DNA of 64,000 nt from Loripinus fragilis (lineage: Eukaryota; Mollusca; Bivalvia; Lucinida; Lucinidae), in NCBI GenBank assembly GCA_964019695.1, contig OZ026525.1, forward strand, positions 66,806,253 to 66,870,252. The letters run 5' to 3'. Below the pieces are notes generated by a model. The model was not told the DNA's origin. It searched no databases and saw only the letters and a list, made by a program, of their open reading frames with translations. The position numbers and the translations under genes were made by a program. This document shows, piece by piece, positions 11,566-22,920 of this stretch. Numbering within the stretch: the stretch's first letter is position 1; the number at the start of each line of letters is the position of its first letter.

Positions 11566-12084
11566 TATTTCTAAAATGCCGTTCTATAGCTAAACTTTGA
11601 ATGAAACATGTGCTTTTTTACATTTTATTTGCTTAGCAAAGCAAATCGCTGCGCGTAATACGTTTGCTTTACCATTGGTCTGCTTTAATAAAATGCTTTA
11701 CCTGGAGTAAAATGAGTAAAACCCCAATAACTTGTAAAATATTTCCTGCATTTGATGAAAGCTGTTCTAAGCCATTACTATGTCGAACTGTCGAACAAAA
11801 GATGCACCTATCACATTTTTTTCAAACATGCTTTTTTGCCACTTATGTCATTATTTAAATAGCAAATGGATCGACAATCCATTTTTTCCAAACAGTTTGC
11901 TTACTAAGAGTCAAATCGCAGTAAACGCATGAACAAAATATTTGTTTTGATATATCTTACATCTACTAACTTAACTGATATTAAACTTTGCATGAGACAC
12001 GAGTTAATATCCTTTAATTTTGCATTTTGAGTTGACAAAATCAATAAACAAGGCCGTATGACTCCAAAATATTTAAAGTAAGAA
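11566..12084. other. Unique sequence, nothing recognised
   Basis: AT-rich. Open frames of 64-73 codons on both strands are within chance expectation. Confidence 0.5.
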
Positions 12085-12615
12085 AAAGGGCAAAGATCAG
12101 GGATCGATAAAATCAAGCACCACACCTGACCCAGGATACCAATGGGAAAATGACAACTTCACGATAAGACATCACAAACGAGTGTCAAGAGGTCAGCCAT
12201 TTTCCATCAGGTGACCACAAGGCATCAATGAACAGAAACACACGAAAACATGGCAAAACAAAACAGAAATAACATAAATGATCCTCAAAAGAAGCACTGC
12301 CTTGGAACGGTCAGTAAAATATTTTACTGGAGGGCTTAAACCAGATTCACGGCGCCCCAACATCGCCCTTAATTCTGATGGAAAAGTGACAAAACACAAC
12401 AAATCGACAGTCAAGGGGTCAGCCCTTTCCCAGCAGGTGACCACAAGGCTACGATGAACAGACACGACAGCCCACCACACACCAACATAAAACATAACTA
12501 ACAAAAACGATCCACAAAAGAAGAACCGCCTTGGAACGGTTTACTGACGGGCTTAAACCGGTATAACGGTGCGCCAACCTCACCCTTAGATCAGATGTGG
12601 ATCAAGACACATAGA
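12085..12615 (-). mobile_element. SINE-like repeat F2, two copies head-to-tail
   Basis: Read on the minus strand, a copy lacking the family 3' tail (12615-12379) abuts a near-full-length copy (12378-12085). Both carry the ccttgtggtcacctgctggg-like core and the F2 5' module. The 103-codon minus-strand frame inside it is repeat sequence, not a gene. Tandem joining could reflect insertion of one copy into the other or unequal exchange. Confidence 0.65.
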
Positions 12616-13262
12616 TGTTTGGTTTGCAAGCTAGACCAATTACTTATCAATGCATCATCTCCTAGAACATATAAATCAAGATATAAAAAGGAGATAAAGC
12701 AAAAATAAGGACTCAACAGTTAATAAAACTGAATACCTGAGCAAAATAAATCCAACAGGTCAACCCCTGGGGGCCTGTCAATAGCCAAAGCACCAGGCCC
12801 CTACCATCTCATCAATAGAGACGTCTTTAAATAGGAACCGTCCTAGACACAATTCAATATTGAATTTCTCTACAAATTAGAAATACTCCAGGAGATGATA
12901 GCTATAATAAGCAGTAATGCTTGTTATCAAATGCTGTCATGTGCTTATATATTAATGTATTATTGACTCATACTTTTTATTTTCGATAAACTAAATTTGA
13001 TACTTCGATGACTTCTGCAATTGTCCTTATATATCAACCATAGAAATGAGTATTTGCAACTGTTTGAACTATTTTAACACTTTCATTGCACCAAGAGTAG
13101 ATAATCATTGATAAAAGTTGGTGGGGTAACCATATATATTTATTTTTCAAGAAAAACGTCATTTTATTGGTTGATTTCCTTAAAACTAGATTATTCACAT
13201 ACAGATAACATCAAAGTATTATTCCAAACACTTAATGTATGTCAAAAGTAAATTCATTCCTT
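12616..13262. other. Unique AT-rich sequence
   Basis: No gene or repeat partner recognised. Confidence 0.5.
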
Positions 13263-14910
13263 GATATGCAGTTGAAACGTTATTAAATAGTAATTGTGCA
13301 TTATAGTAATCAAGAAATATCTCTCTTTCTAGACGATGAAAATTGGATTTAGATTATACGTATATAATGATACTTATGATATACATGTTTTACACACATT
13401 TATTTGTTTTGGAATCGTATAAATTGTTTGTATAACTAGTTATGGATCGTAAAACTAGCAGTGATTGTGCCTATTCGTTCTGATATAAAATTTGATCAGT
13501 AAATATACAGGTCAACCTCGTTATCTCAAAGTCCAAGGGAATGGAGAAAATACTTCGAGTTATCCGAAGTTCGACATAGCCAAAATGTGACGTAACCGAA
13601 ATACAGTATACATGTTGAATTTTGTTGAACCAGATTTCCTACGATATATTTGCAGTACAGACGTAGTAAAACTGTTTCTACTAAAAACTGGATTGAAATA
13701 AAGACAAAAGAAAAATCTTTTGGGTTGTTTTATTTCCATTTTAATTACATAATAAAATAAAATAAGCAAACATCAAACAAAACAAGTTAATATCTCCATA
13801 TACGAGAGCATAGAGAGAGCTAAAACGGAGATCTTTGCAGCACACATCACTGAAAAAACGTCAATTTTGTAGGAGCAGAACCACAGATATTCTAGCTGAA
13901 TCAGATTAGGCTGCACTCTTGCAGTCTTATCAGAGTCTTCACACGAAGAAATATTACACCCTTTAATATCGAAATATCTCACAGCAATCTAAAGACTGTT
14001 AAAACATCTCTCATCAAAAGACACCGATAAACAATATTAAGTCATTAAAATTTGAAAGGGACCGCTAATTTTCTGATGCTCCAATCGAACACACCTGAGT
14101 GGTCATGTCAAGGTCAATCAGGTCAATTATCTACACAAACAGCTGATCAATTAACAACACACTATAACTAATTGGCGATTACTTGCAACAATGGATTATT
14201 TGGGCTGAAATTAAGGCTATTGTTCGATCAATCAGGTAAATTACTTTGTTTGTCATTGGACCGTTTCACTTTTTGACCACTTCGATACAAGCAGTGGTAA
14301 ACAAAGGGAAAATTGGCTTTATGGAATGAAAAATCGCTTCGAAATAGCCGAGTTTTCATGATAACCGAGTTTGACATAAGCAAGGTCGAATTACAGTGCA
14401 ATATAGGGGAAAAATTCGGGAATGGATGATCACTTCGACATAGGCCGTGTATTCGAGATAGGCAAGTTTGACATAACGAGGTTGACCTGTATATGAATTG
14501 CTTGATTCACATAAATAAACCATACTTGTATTTCAAATAAATATAAGTTGATCGTATGCAATAATTCACAGTGTTACATAATTATCAGCTACCATATCAT
14601 AGATCTGTTTCTCTCTTACCCAGAACTTTTTTGAAAAAAAAATGGCGTATTAGGCACATTCCTGAAGTGCAAAAGCTCTTAACGTTGATATCACTTTTTC
14701 AAATATTTTATATCATTATTAATAAAATGAAGTAGCAAATTACAGAAAATGAAGAGCCTATATTTCTCGGTAAACGAATGCCCAGTTGTCAGTAGTGACC
14801 TAAAGCCCCTATCTCACTGGACTGCGACTGTTTTGCGACAGCTGGCGACAGACATTGCGAGTGGGTCGCAAAGCAGTCTCGAAACAGATATGCAGTTGAA
14901 ACGTTATTAA
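13263..14910. repeat. Inserted duplicate segment bounded by 24-bp direct repeats
   Basis: The 24-bp sequence gatatgcagttgaaacgtta plus ttaa occurs at 13263-13286 and again at 14887-14910. The 1600 bp between them, after removing the pogo-like element, is about 616 bp that matches 20365-20904 and the left end of element X (20905 onward), differing at a few percent of sites by eye. The segment starts inside one repeat and ends inside another, so it has no natural transposon ends. It retains the X terminus tatctcactgg (14809-14819) that is deleted in the 20.9-kb copy. Confidence 0.8.
13508..14489 (-). mobile_element. Non-autonomous pogo/Tigger-like DNA transposon, copy B (982 bp)
   Basis: An inverted, near-identical copy of 6455-7436 with the same terminal repeats and TA flanks (13506-13507 and 14490-14491). 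The paralogous sequence at 20573-20600 lacks the element. Its uninterrupted gtaaatatatatgaattgc equals this locus with the element and one TA removed, which fixes the boundaries and the TA duplication. No transposase frame. Confidence 0.9.
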
Positions 14911-17390
14911 TAGAATTTAATTCCTATCAGTAATTAAATTTGTTTATTATATGGTAGACTTATCATTTGGATCTTTGAGTGCAGTGGTCGTTATATTCAT
15001 GCTATAAAACTAAATTCTAACAAGAGTTGTTTCGCTTACTAGTCGACCTTCCTTGAAAATAATATGCGCAATTCCTTTCTAGAGGTGACCCCTGCATATC
15101 TACACATATTGCAGTTTCAACAGAGAGAAGAAGATAGAAATTCAGTTTTCCAGCGTTCTTTTTGTTATCAGATGAGTATAATTGTGTTGTTTTGGCATCT
15201 GTATTTGTCTTTTATAAAGTTTATACAGTTAAATGCGCGTCTAGCGAAATTATACATGTTTGTTGCATTTTCCTTTTGGAGAGTTCATATGAAGATAAAG
15301 AGCGTATCGACGTTCACTTGATATTTTGTTACTGTGTCCAATCTTAGTCCAAAATGGCTTTGTCGTCTGTAAAATACAGCTTGGAGTCCTCTATAAATTT
15401 CAAATATTTAGAAATATGCATTCATCATATGATCTTAAGAATGCAAAGGGTATTTCCCTTTGGTGTAAAATATGATTGCTGCGGTGAGACGTAAATAGGT
15501 CGTGTGTGCTCAGATTATCGGGACTATAGATAATTTATAGTTCTGTAGTGTACAGAAGTTTATCATGACTTATTCTGAGTAATAAGGCTCCAGATCATTG
15601 ATGGTTGTGAAATTTTATTTGCTGTGTGCTTATACATACCAGTCATCAGCTATGGTCATGTCGAGACAGTCAGTTAACTAAAACCACATCTTTCCAGGAG
15701 CTGTTAGCCAGTTCTTTGTGCACTGACTTTTGCTTTCAACGTTAACTTCTTTGGAGCCAATCACGTCGCCCTGATAATATGGTTACATTAACCTTGCTGT
15801 GCAGCAATTTTGCATTTTCACTTGTACCAAATATTTATAAAATTATATGAATAAATTAAGTGAAATAAATTGATAGACAATCATCATTGTCTGCACAGGC
15901 GCGATACTAAAGAATCAACCTATCTGCTAGGGCACATCACGACTGAAAAGTCGGGTGTGCAATACCGAAACACTACGTTAAACAAGTAGCAAGCACTGAA
16001 TGGCTATAAATAATCTGTTTATGGGGGCATCAAGTACCTTTGGTAGCTAAACAATAACGGTGGTTGGTATTACAGTAGATAAGATTTTCTACACTAAAAC
16101 ATTTTTGGGTCAAAAAAGTGGTTTCAGTGACGCGTGATGACACAGATTAATAACAAGTTTGAATCAACCAATCAGTTGGGTCACATGATTTGGTGTCGCA
16201 TTCGGTAAACAAGTATTTCGCATGTACCCCAAATGCTCAAATCAGACCGGTTAGTATTGAAAAAATGCTTCCTGGCGGAGACAATAGGATAATCATTGTA
16301 CACCATTTCGTCATTACAGGGCCCATGAGAACATACCGCTGGTTAGCAAATGAGTATTGCTTAATTTATTTAAGTTATGTAATTAAGAATAAACCAAGCA
16401 AGAACAACGATAAAAAATAGAATAATATTGATAACTGACAAAATAAAATGCATCAAAACAATAATTATACATAAACCTAGAACTGCGTAAATACTGTGAC
16501 TCCAAACTTTATAACTTTTATATTATCGTAATTATAAGCTGCTTTGTTGTTTTTCGTTGTGAGGTGATGCCACTGAGCAAACGAACATCGCATCAGAAGG
16601 CAGTTGAGAGTGAGTCAGTGAACAAAATGGGCCATGATGCATCCATAGAATAGGTGACTTCTATAGTGACTTCTATAGAGGACACGTCCCTACACTTTAC
16701 TCAGGCAATAGGGATACATAGGCCATACAGCGAGCCCACCTGCATCACAGCCAGTCTAAAGCGTACCAGGCCTCAGGTCAGCGACGCTCCTGCTGTTCTT
16801 CAGTTTACATTCAAATATTTCTTCAGTGTCATCTGACGGTGAGTTTGTTTATGATCCTTGGCCAATATGTACATTTAATGATTTAGTTAATATTTAATGA
16901 TTTAGTTAATTTTTATATAAGAAGCATCTAAACAAACAAATAATGAAATTTAGAGAAAAAGATATGGCCAATTTACTGTGTAAAAGTGCTTGTCCAAATG
17001 CAGAAACCATGGAATCTTAGCAGTCAATACCAATCAGCCGACCGTCAAGATTTGGTCTTGTGGGCGTTTAGGCGAATTGTCTGTCACTGCCATATCTTCT
17101 GCTCACTGTTACGAATATAATTTTAAGGGATTTGTGGTAGGATTAACTGTGGGTATTCTCTTGCTTTATTAATGTAAGGTAATCGCTCACTCTTTGCATC
17201 TGCAATCTCTTCATTGAACCAAATCAAAGCTGGGTTCATAAATAAAACACTACTTTCAGTTCCTAGGATGAATGTCCATGATGATTACAATTTTCAATTT
17301 GCAGTACCATGGGCTTCCTCGTGCAACTTTTCTTTCAGCGGTGCACACAGCATACTTATCAGTTTCAACCAAGGCAGCAGTCAGGTCGAT
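14911..17390. other. No gene recognised; possible decayed 5' part of the DIRS-like element
   Basis: Contains chance-length open frames (85 codons at 15064, 76 at 16190, 82 at 17214), a small stem at 15932-15960 and short duplications at 16652-16680 and 16877-16912. The part nearest 17390 may be the decayed gag region of the DIRS-like relic that follows, but I could not recognise it. Confidence 0.4.
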
Positions 17391-18300
17391 AGTTTAGACC
17401 TGTTAGATATCGTTCCCAACAAATACAAAAGGGTCCTATCGCAAACGCCAATTAATGTTTGAACACTACAACATATATTTGACATATATCCATACAAATC
17501 AGACAGAGGGTTTAGGTTTGGGATTAAACCGCATTGCAAAGTTTTTATTTTTTTTTTGTTTGTTTTTCCAGGAGAATCTAATATATATAACTTCTTTTTG
17601 CAAAATGAGGCTTTGTGCATGGAAAAACTTGATCAAGAAGTAGCGCTTGGTCGAATGGCAGGTCCTTCCCCTATGAATCTATTTCAAATCTACGCCGTCC
17701 TCTCACCATGTTATACTGTCAAATGGCATATTAGAAGATCTCGAAATAAGGCAACAATTTCTTTCGGAAATCATTGGTATTTATTACATGCAAGATATTA
17801 AAGTATGGCTACTTCATTGAAATTGCAGACAGATAGTGCGGGTGGTTCTGATTTTGGCTGTTGAGTTTACTTTGTCGGATATTGGCATCATTTATACTGG
17901 TCTGATCTGTGATACAAATCTAATATTTTAAAAGACATAACAATTTAGAACTAATTCCAATTGCTTTGGCAGTTTGCATACGGTAGAACAGTTTTAAGAC
18001 AAAGGCTATTCAGTTTGCTTACGTTCAAATAGCATTTGTCCACATTTTGAACTCCAATACAGCTAAGGCTGAGTGTGTTATGCGTCTTGTCAGAGCCATA
18101 GTTCAATAGTCATTGTGTCATAATTTCAATATCAATGCAGTGCATGTCATTTCTGATAAAAGTGGTATAGCAGATTCTATTTCTCGAAAACAGTGGCAGG
18201 GATTCAGGCTCTTGGTGCCAGCAGCGGACCAACTACCATTTGCTGTTTCCACAGAGTTCTTAAACCTATTGCCAGCGAAGTGCATCGTTTTTTTTTTCAA
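17391..18300 (+). pseudogene. DIRS-like retroelement relic: RT start and RNase H
   Basis: Broken frames spell a degraded DIRS-type polyprotein. At 17560-17700 a stretch with EALCMEKLDQEVALGRMAGP resembles the conserved start of DIRS reverse transcriptase, where a fixed ..KEV..GR.AGP motif precedes the first catalytic block. The catalytic RT core is missing; sequence jumps near 17710 to the connection region. From 17828 a QTDSAGGSDFG motif marks the RNase H start. LELIPIALAV, VHILNSNTAK, VMRLVRAIV (17950-18105) and HNFNINAVHV / GIADSISR (18120-18190) match the order of blocks in DIRS RNase H, followed by a LLVPAADQLP-type linker. Frameshifts and stops at several points show it is dead. In DIRS elements these domains make cDNA and a tyrosine recombinase integrates it. 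Confidence 0.75.
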
Positions 18301-18304
18301 TGCA

Positions 18305-18990
18305 TCACTGTGAGTGGATACGTTAAAGTTAAATACACGTGGAGTTTGGAAGTTTGGTGCTTTTTGTGAGCAGTAAATCTTAAATACATTATGGCTACCC
18401 AATATGAATAAAATTGTTACTTTTATTGCCATCTGTTTCCAGAGAGCTACTCTTTTTCATGGCAAAACATACATCTCTGGTATATCCTTTTATACCAAAC
18501 AAGTGACAATTTGCAGCTAATACATGTACATGTTTCACACTTTGTCATGCATGAGAAAATTATCATAATTACTTAGCGTTTTGTTACAAAAAACAAACAA
18601 ACAAAAAAACAAAACAAAAAAAACACAGATCATCTTAGCAAATCAGCCAAGTTGTTATTATATTCAAGTCAAGAAAAGCATATTTGCCCTGTTTCATTAG
18701 CAAACAGCTTTTCAAGTCAGACCAAAAGTTCAAGGCCCTCTTTTTTGTCATTTCGATGGTCAGCTTGTTTTAAATGTTATCAGTTTTCAACCATCCTTAA
18801 CAAGATTAAGAAATTCATAGGGTCCCCAGTGTCCCACTTCCACCGTCGTATTAACTTGCATTCTTACAGAATTGAAGCTGTCAAGATGGCTACCTCTCAA
18901 CGTGTAGCAGATTCAGGTATCAAATTTATGGGAAGGTGGTCAGAGTAAAGTACATCCTACAGTTTATACATTATAATAAAAACATAACGC
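18305..18990 (+). pseudogene. DIRS-like tyrosine recombinase relic
   Basis: This follows the RNase H relic directly, as expected for DIRS elements, which integrate with a tyrosine recombinase instead of an integrase. An N-terminal SAM-like part is visible at 18385-18500 (MNKIVTFIAICF, YISGISFYTKQ). The C-terminal catalytic part lies at 18645-18975: HSYRIEA is the H-x-x-R box, GRWSE follows, and after an in-frame TAA the frame continues STSYSLYI with the expected catalytic tyrosine. An A-rich stretch at 18587-18625 (aaacaaacaaacaaaaaaac) interrupts the middle. Stops and frameshifts make it a pseudogene. The motif order argues against a Crypton, which would lack the upstream RNase H. Confidence 0.75.
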
Positions 18991-20364
18991 GTAGGTTCGT
19001 GAACATATACCACCCCCGTTTTGACAGAATTTTATTTTAATGTTGTTTAGAGTTGTTTGTTCATCCTATCAAAGCTTTGCATATGCTGCAAGGATCTGGA
19101 TTGTTCTTTATCGCTTATAAAGAAGGCATTTACACATGTCAATTCAAGACCTCATTATGGCGACCTGAGTTTACGAAGTTGTGGCTGCAACGTCATTTAG
19201 CCATGGCAAATTGTAGTTGAAACAATTATCCTTGTTACCTTCAATCTCATGCAGGAGGTAATGATATTGGGCGGATAAGACCATGTACACTTAGGAAGTT
19301 CATTGCAAAGACTATGAGCAACTTAATTACCTTTTTCCTAACACTTGTTTAGTTTGTTCTAATATTATACCCATACTTCAGTTGTGGTATTCTGAGAATA
19401 CTGACTCTATAATAAAATATCCGTGCACGAACTAATCAGGCTATTATTAAGCAGTTGACAATGCCATAAAATACCCAGATTTTAATGACAAACTCACTAG
19501 TTTGTGCGAAGATTATTGCCACCTATTTTTTATTGGAAATTTTAATTTTTTGAATACATTTCAAAGAGCTTTACGCACATTATTAACTACCCAGAAATAG
19601 GGGTCCATTCAGTGGTTTAGATATGATGTTGTTGGACGGATTGCATTCATAGGTGTTGGCGGCCATGGCGGTTGTTTTTTCAACTTGATGGCGGTGGTCT
19701 TGTAGATTCAGTTATATGAATCTGCTCGACCAGTGGCGAAAGTTGAAAAATCTGTTGATAAAACTCTTAATGTGTTAATAGTTATACTCAGATAGCAGAT
19801 ATTAATAACAGTAAAATTATTATAACGTTGGCTTGCATGTCAACTGCTGTGTAGCAGTTTTGGTCGTCTGTTGCCAAATTCATGATTTGGTTGCGTACCC
19901 CACCGAATCATGCAGTTATAAGATATTGGCTTGCGTCCAAAAGTTGACGTAACATTGATTCATTGTGAATTGTTGATAGTTGGAATATGAAGTGCAAACT
20001 TTGTGTTGAAACGTTGAGTCCAACATTGTGATGAAATAGTTGTTAACAGTTGAAAAATGGTAGATAGCTGGTTTATAGCTGATGTTTAAACATTTAGTTG
20101 AAATACTTGTTCACAGTTGGTGATCAATTGATAAGAGTTTATAGTTGGTGTATAAAGTTGATTTAAAATAGTTGTTCCCAGTTGAACTTGTCAATATAAA
20201 TCATACATTGTATTTATTAATTAACAATATAACAAAATGACCGTCATGGCCAATATATAGCCAACATTGAATTATAACAGTTAAGCTTCATTTGCGTTGG
20301 TTTTGTTAAGTTATGGTTCTCAGAAGAGAATCACTATTGCTTCCACTTGGTTCTTTCATCTATA
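18991..20364. other. No gene; AGTTG-rich degenerate stretch
   Basis: The first part may include the 3' end of the DIRS-like element. Between about 19740 and 20190 short words such as agttg, gttgaaa and ttgttaacagttg recur irregularly every 15-40 bases without a fixed period. No open frame of interest. Confidence 0.45.
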
Positions 20365-20904
20365 ATAAATAATAATTGTGCATTATAGTAATTAAGAAAT
20401 ATCTCTCTTTCTAGACGATGAAAATTGGATTTAGATTATACGTATATAATGATACTTATGATATACATGTTTTACACACATTTATTTGTTTTGGAATCGT
20501 ATAAATTGTTTGTATAACTAGTTATGGATCGTAAAACTAGCAGTGATTGTGCCAATTCGTTCTGATATAAAATTTGATCAGTAAATATATATGAATTGCT
20601 TGATTCACATAAATAAACCATACCTGTATTTCAAATAAATATAAGTTGATCTTATGCAATAATTCACAATGTACCATAATTATCAGCTACCATTTCATAG
20701 ATCTGTTTCTCTCTTACCCAGAACTTCTTTGAAAAAAAAAATGGCGTATTAGGCACATTCCTGAAGTGCAAAAGCTCTTAACGTTGATATCACTTTTTCA
20801 AATATTTTATATCATTATTAATAAAATGAAGTAGCAAATTACAGAAAATGAAGAGCCTATATTTCTCGGTAAGCGAATGCCCAGTTGTCAGTAGTGACCT
20901 AAAG
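20365..20904. repeat. Paralogue of 13287-14805 (pogo-free copy)
   Basis: Matches the segment at 13.3-14.8 kb from taattgtgcattatagtaat to the end of the shared part at gacctaaag, differing at a few percent of sites. It lacks the pogo-like insertion, so it serves as an empty site. Element X begins at its right edge. Confidence 0.85.
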
Positions 20905-21109
20905 CCCCTATGTGGGTCGCAAAGCAGTCTCGAAACAGTCGCCAGTGATTCGTAATTTCCTGCATGTGTCGCCAAGAGGCGCAAAGTAGTCGCGAAAATT
21001 TTGAACATGTTCAAAAAAATTATGCGACATAATTCCTTGCAAAATGGTCGCAAAGTCATCGCGGGTGTCTCGAACCCGTCGCGAACTTGTCGCCGACCCC
21101 TCGCAATTT

Positions 21110-21890
21110 AGTCGCAATCAAGCTTTATTACCAAGGTTACATCCTTCCCCTCATTGACTACGGGTCCTGCATTTGGGGCACGACTTCTAAAGCAAACATA
21201 GAAAGAATTTCAAAACTACAGAAAAGAGTGGCACGAATTATTCTTAATGCAGACTATGACACCGCTTCTTCTGAAATGTTCAATACACTGGGTTTGCAAA
21301 CAGTAACTAAACTTCACAATTATAACAAATCAGTTATCGTCTTTAAAGCGCTAAATAACCTTACTCCAGCATATATATCAGACCTCCTTACTCCTATATC
21401 ATAATCTCATAATCGCACACTAAGATCTACGACAAACGGCCCTCTAGCAGTGCCCAGGTCAAAGAAGGCAATGTACAACGGCTCATTTTCCTCCTCTGCA
21501 CCGCGGCTATGGAATACTTTGCCAAAATCTGTTAAGAAATCAGCCTCTCTTAAAGATTTTAAACGATGTGTAAAAGAACATATTTGAAATATAGTTTTAA
21601 AGGTATTGTCACATACATGCAACTTATCAGATAAATGTTTTATATTTTAAAATAATGTACAAGCAAAATTAGTGCTTTTATACCACTATCTTGTTTTATG
21701 CTCCCGTTCTCAATGTATTCTTTAACATTTGTATTTTAAGTAGTGCAAGTGTTTATGTCCTTTTTATTGTTTTATATTGTATGTATTTGTATATATGTCA
21801 ATATGTCTAGAGGACCACATGGTAGACTAGCTAATATAGCTAAATGTGCAATCCTTTTAAAATAATGTATTAATAAATAAAACCATTTTG
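21110..21890 (+). pseudogene. LINE (CR1/Rex-like) RT C-terminal end and 3' tail
   Basis: The frame from about 21110 to 21402 contains KLYYQGYILPLIDYGSCIWG, ISKLQKRVARIILNAD and ALNNLTPAYISDLL. These are landmarks of the post-catalytic region of non-LTR retrotransposon reverse transcriptases. After a TAA the same frame continues HNRTLRST, APRLWNTLPKSVK and LKDFKRCVKEHI to about 21588, the usual end of such proteins. The 3' part is AT-rich and ends near taataaataaaacc at about 21885. It is 5'-truncated, the normal fate of LINE insertions, and sits inside element X. Not functional. Confidence 0.8.
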
Positions 21891-22327
21891 GAGCACGACA
21901 GATTTGCAAGATAAATAAGACTGAATTGCGAGCCAATTGCGACATAAATAAGACACTTCGCGACAACATAGAGAGTAAAATAAACTAAGCGATGTTTTGG
22001 CGAACGTGGTGAGACAGTCGCACGAACGTCTCACGACTATCGCGCGAGTATCTTAAATTACTCGCAATTATGTCGCCAAAGGTTCGTTAAAAGAGCTCCT
22101 CCTATCTGAGATGATAGATCCGTCTTGGTTAGGCATACTTAGGTCAACAGTTTTGACTAATTCCAGTTGTGGGTCAGTTGTCAAGTATTCTTGCTCTCTG
22201 GGAGGATATTTTCATATAAGTATGGTGTATTGATTAGGCTTACTTACATGTACATATGTATACTGTTTGGAGTAATTTCAGTTATCAAAAATGGTTCTGC
22301 AGTCTGAGAGGATAATTTTGTTAAGAA

Positions 22328-22398
22328 TGTTTTATAAGGCCTACTTAAATGTTTACTATTTCCATTACAGCAAACATTTAAGTAGGCCTTATAAAACA
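22328..22398. repeat. Perfect 27-bp inverted repeat spanning a SINE 5' junction
   Basis: The left arm 22328-22354 (tgttttataaggcctactta plus aatgttt) and right arm 22372-22398 are perfect complements across a 17-base loop. The loop contains the left target duplication of the SINE, so the left arm is pre-existing flank and the right arm is part of the inserted DNA. Confidence 0.95.
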
Positions 22399-22726
22399 GA
22401 CCGGGCCGCGTAGCGCAGTCGGTAACGTGTTTGGTTACAGATGCGAAGCTGAGTGCAGATCCAGGGGTCGCGAGTTTGATCCCGGCCTGGTCCCATACTT
22501 TCGTGGAAATTGATCATGAAATAATTTCTACAGTCATTCTTCTCCCTTCCGCTGAATCATTCATGAAGGGTTGTTGTCAGTTACAAGCGAAAGTATGTGC
22601 ACGATTACTGGTTAACTGCTTGTTCAAGCTTGTCCAGGAAAAAAGTGTGGTTAGGTGAACTGACCATCCCGCAATGACCATAGCTGTTGACTTGGGACGT
22701 AAAGCAACAAAACAAACAAAAACAAT
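22371..22726 (+). mobile_element. tRNA-derived SINE with 12-bp target duplications and inverted 5' flank copy
   Basis: TTTCCATTACAG occurs at 22359-22370 and 22727-22738, bounding the insertion. The tRNA-like head starts at about 22399 with a pol III A box (tagcgcagtcgg, 22411-22422) and B box (gagtttgatccc, about 22472-22483). A body with gaactgaccatcccgcaatg follows, then an A-rich tail aaacaaacaaaaac. Between the duplication and the head sit 28 extra bases, 27 of them the exact reverse complement of the upstream flank. A 75-codon open frame across it is incidental. Confidence 0.9.
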
Positions 22727-22856
22727 TTTCCATTACAGTATAAAGGTATTATTATTGTGTATTGGTTGGACTACAACAGCCTGCTTAGTCTCAACAGCCC
22801 TTCTAAGGTTTGGATTTGGCATACAGAATATACTATAAACAAATTATCACTGCAAC

Positions 22857-22920
22857 GGACAACTAAGATTCTGATTAGAATACGCTTCTGTGCAGTCTGA
22901 TCTGTGCCTTAGTTGTGCGC
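22857..22920. repeat. Degenerate hairpin of the TCTGATC type
   Basis: Arms aactaagattctgatta and tctgatctgtgccttagttg face each other. The layout matches the central stem of the TGAGCC MITEs, with more mismatches. It lies inside element X. Confidence 0.5.

Noticed and set aside
12193..12504. 103-codon minus-strand frame
   Set aside because: It lies entirely within two joined F2 repeats.
22399..22490. Possible tRNA gene with A and B boxes
   Set aside because: The head runs into a SINE body and A-rich tail within 12-bp target duplications, and the spacing is longer than a tRNA.
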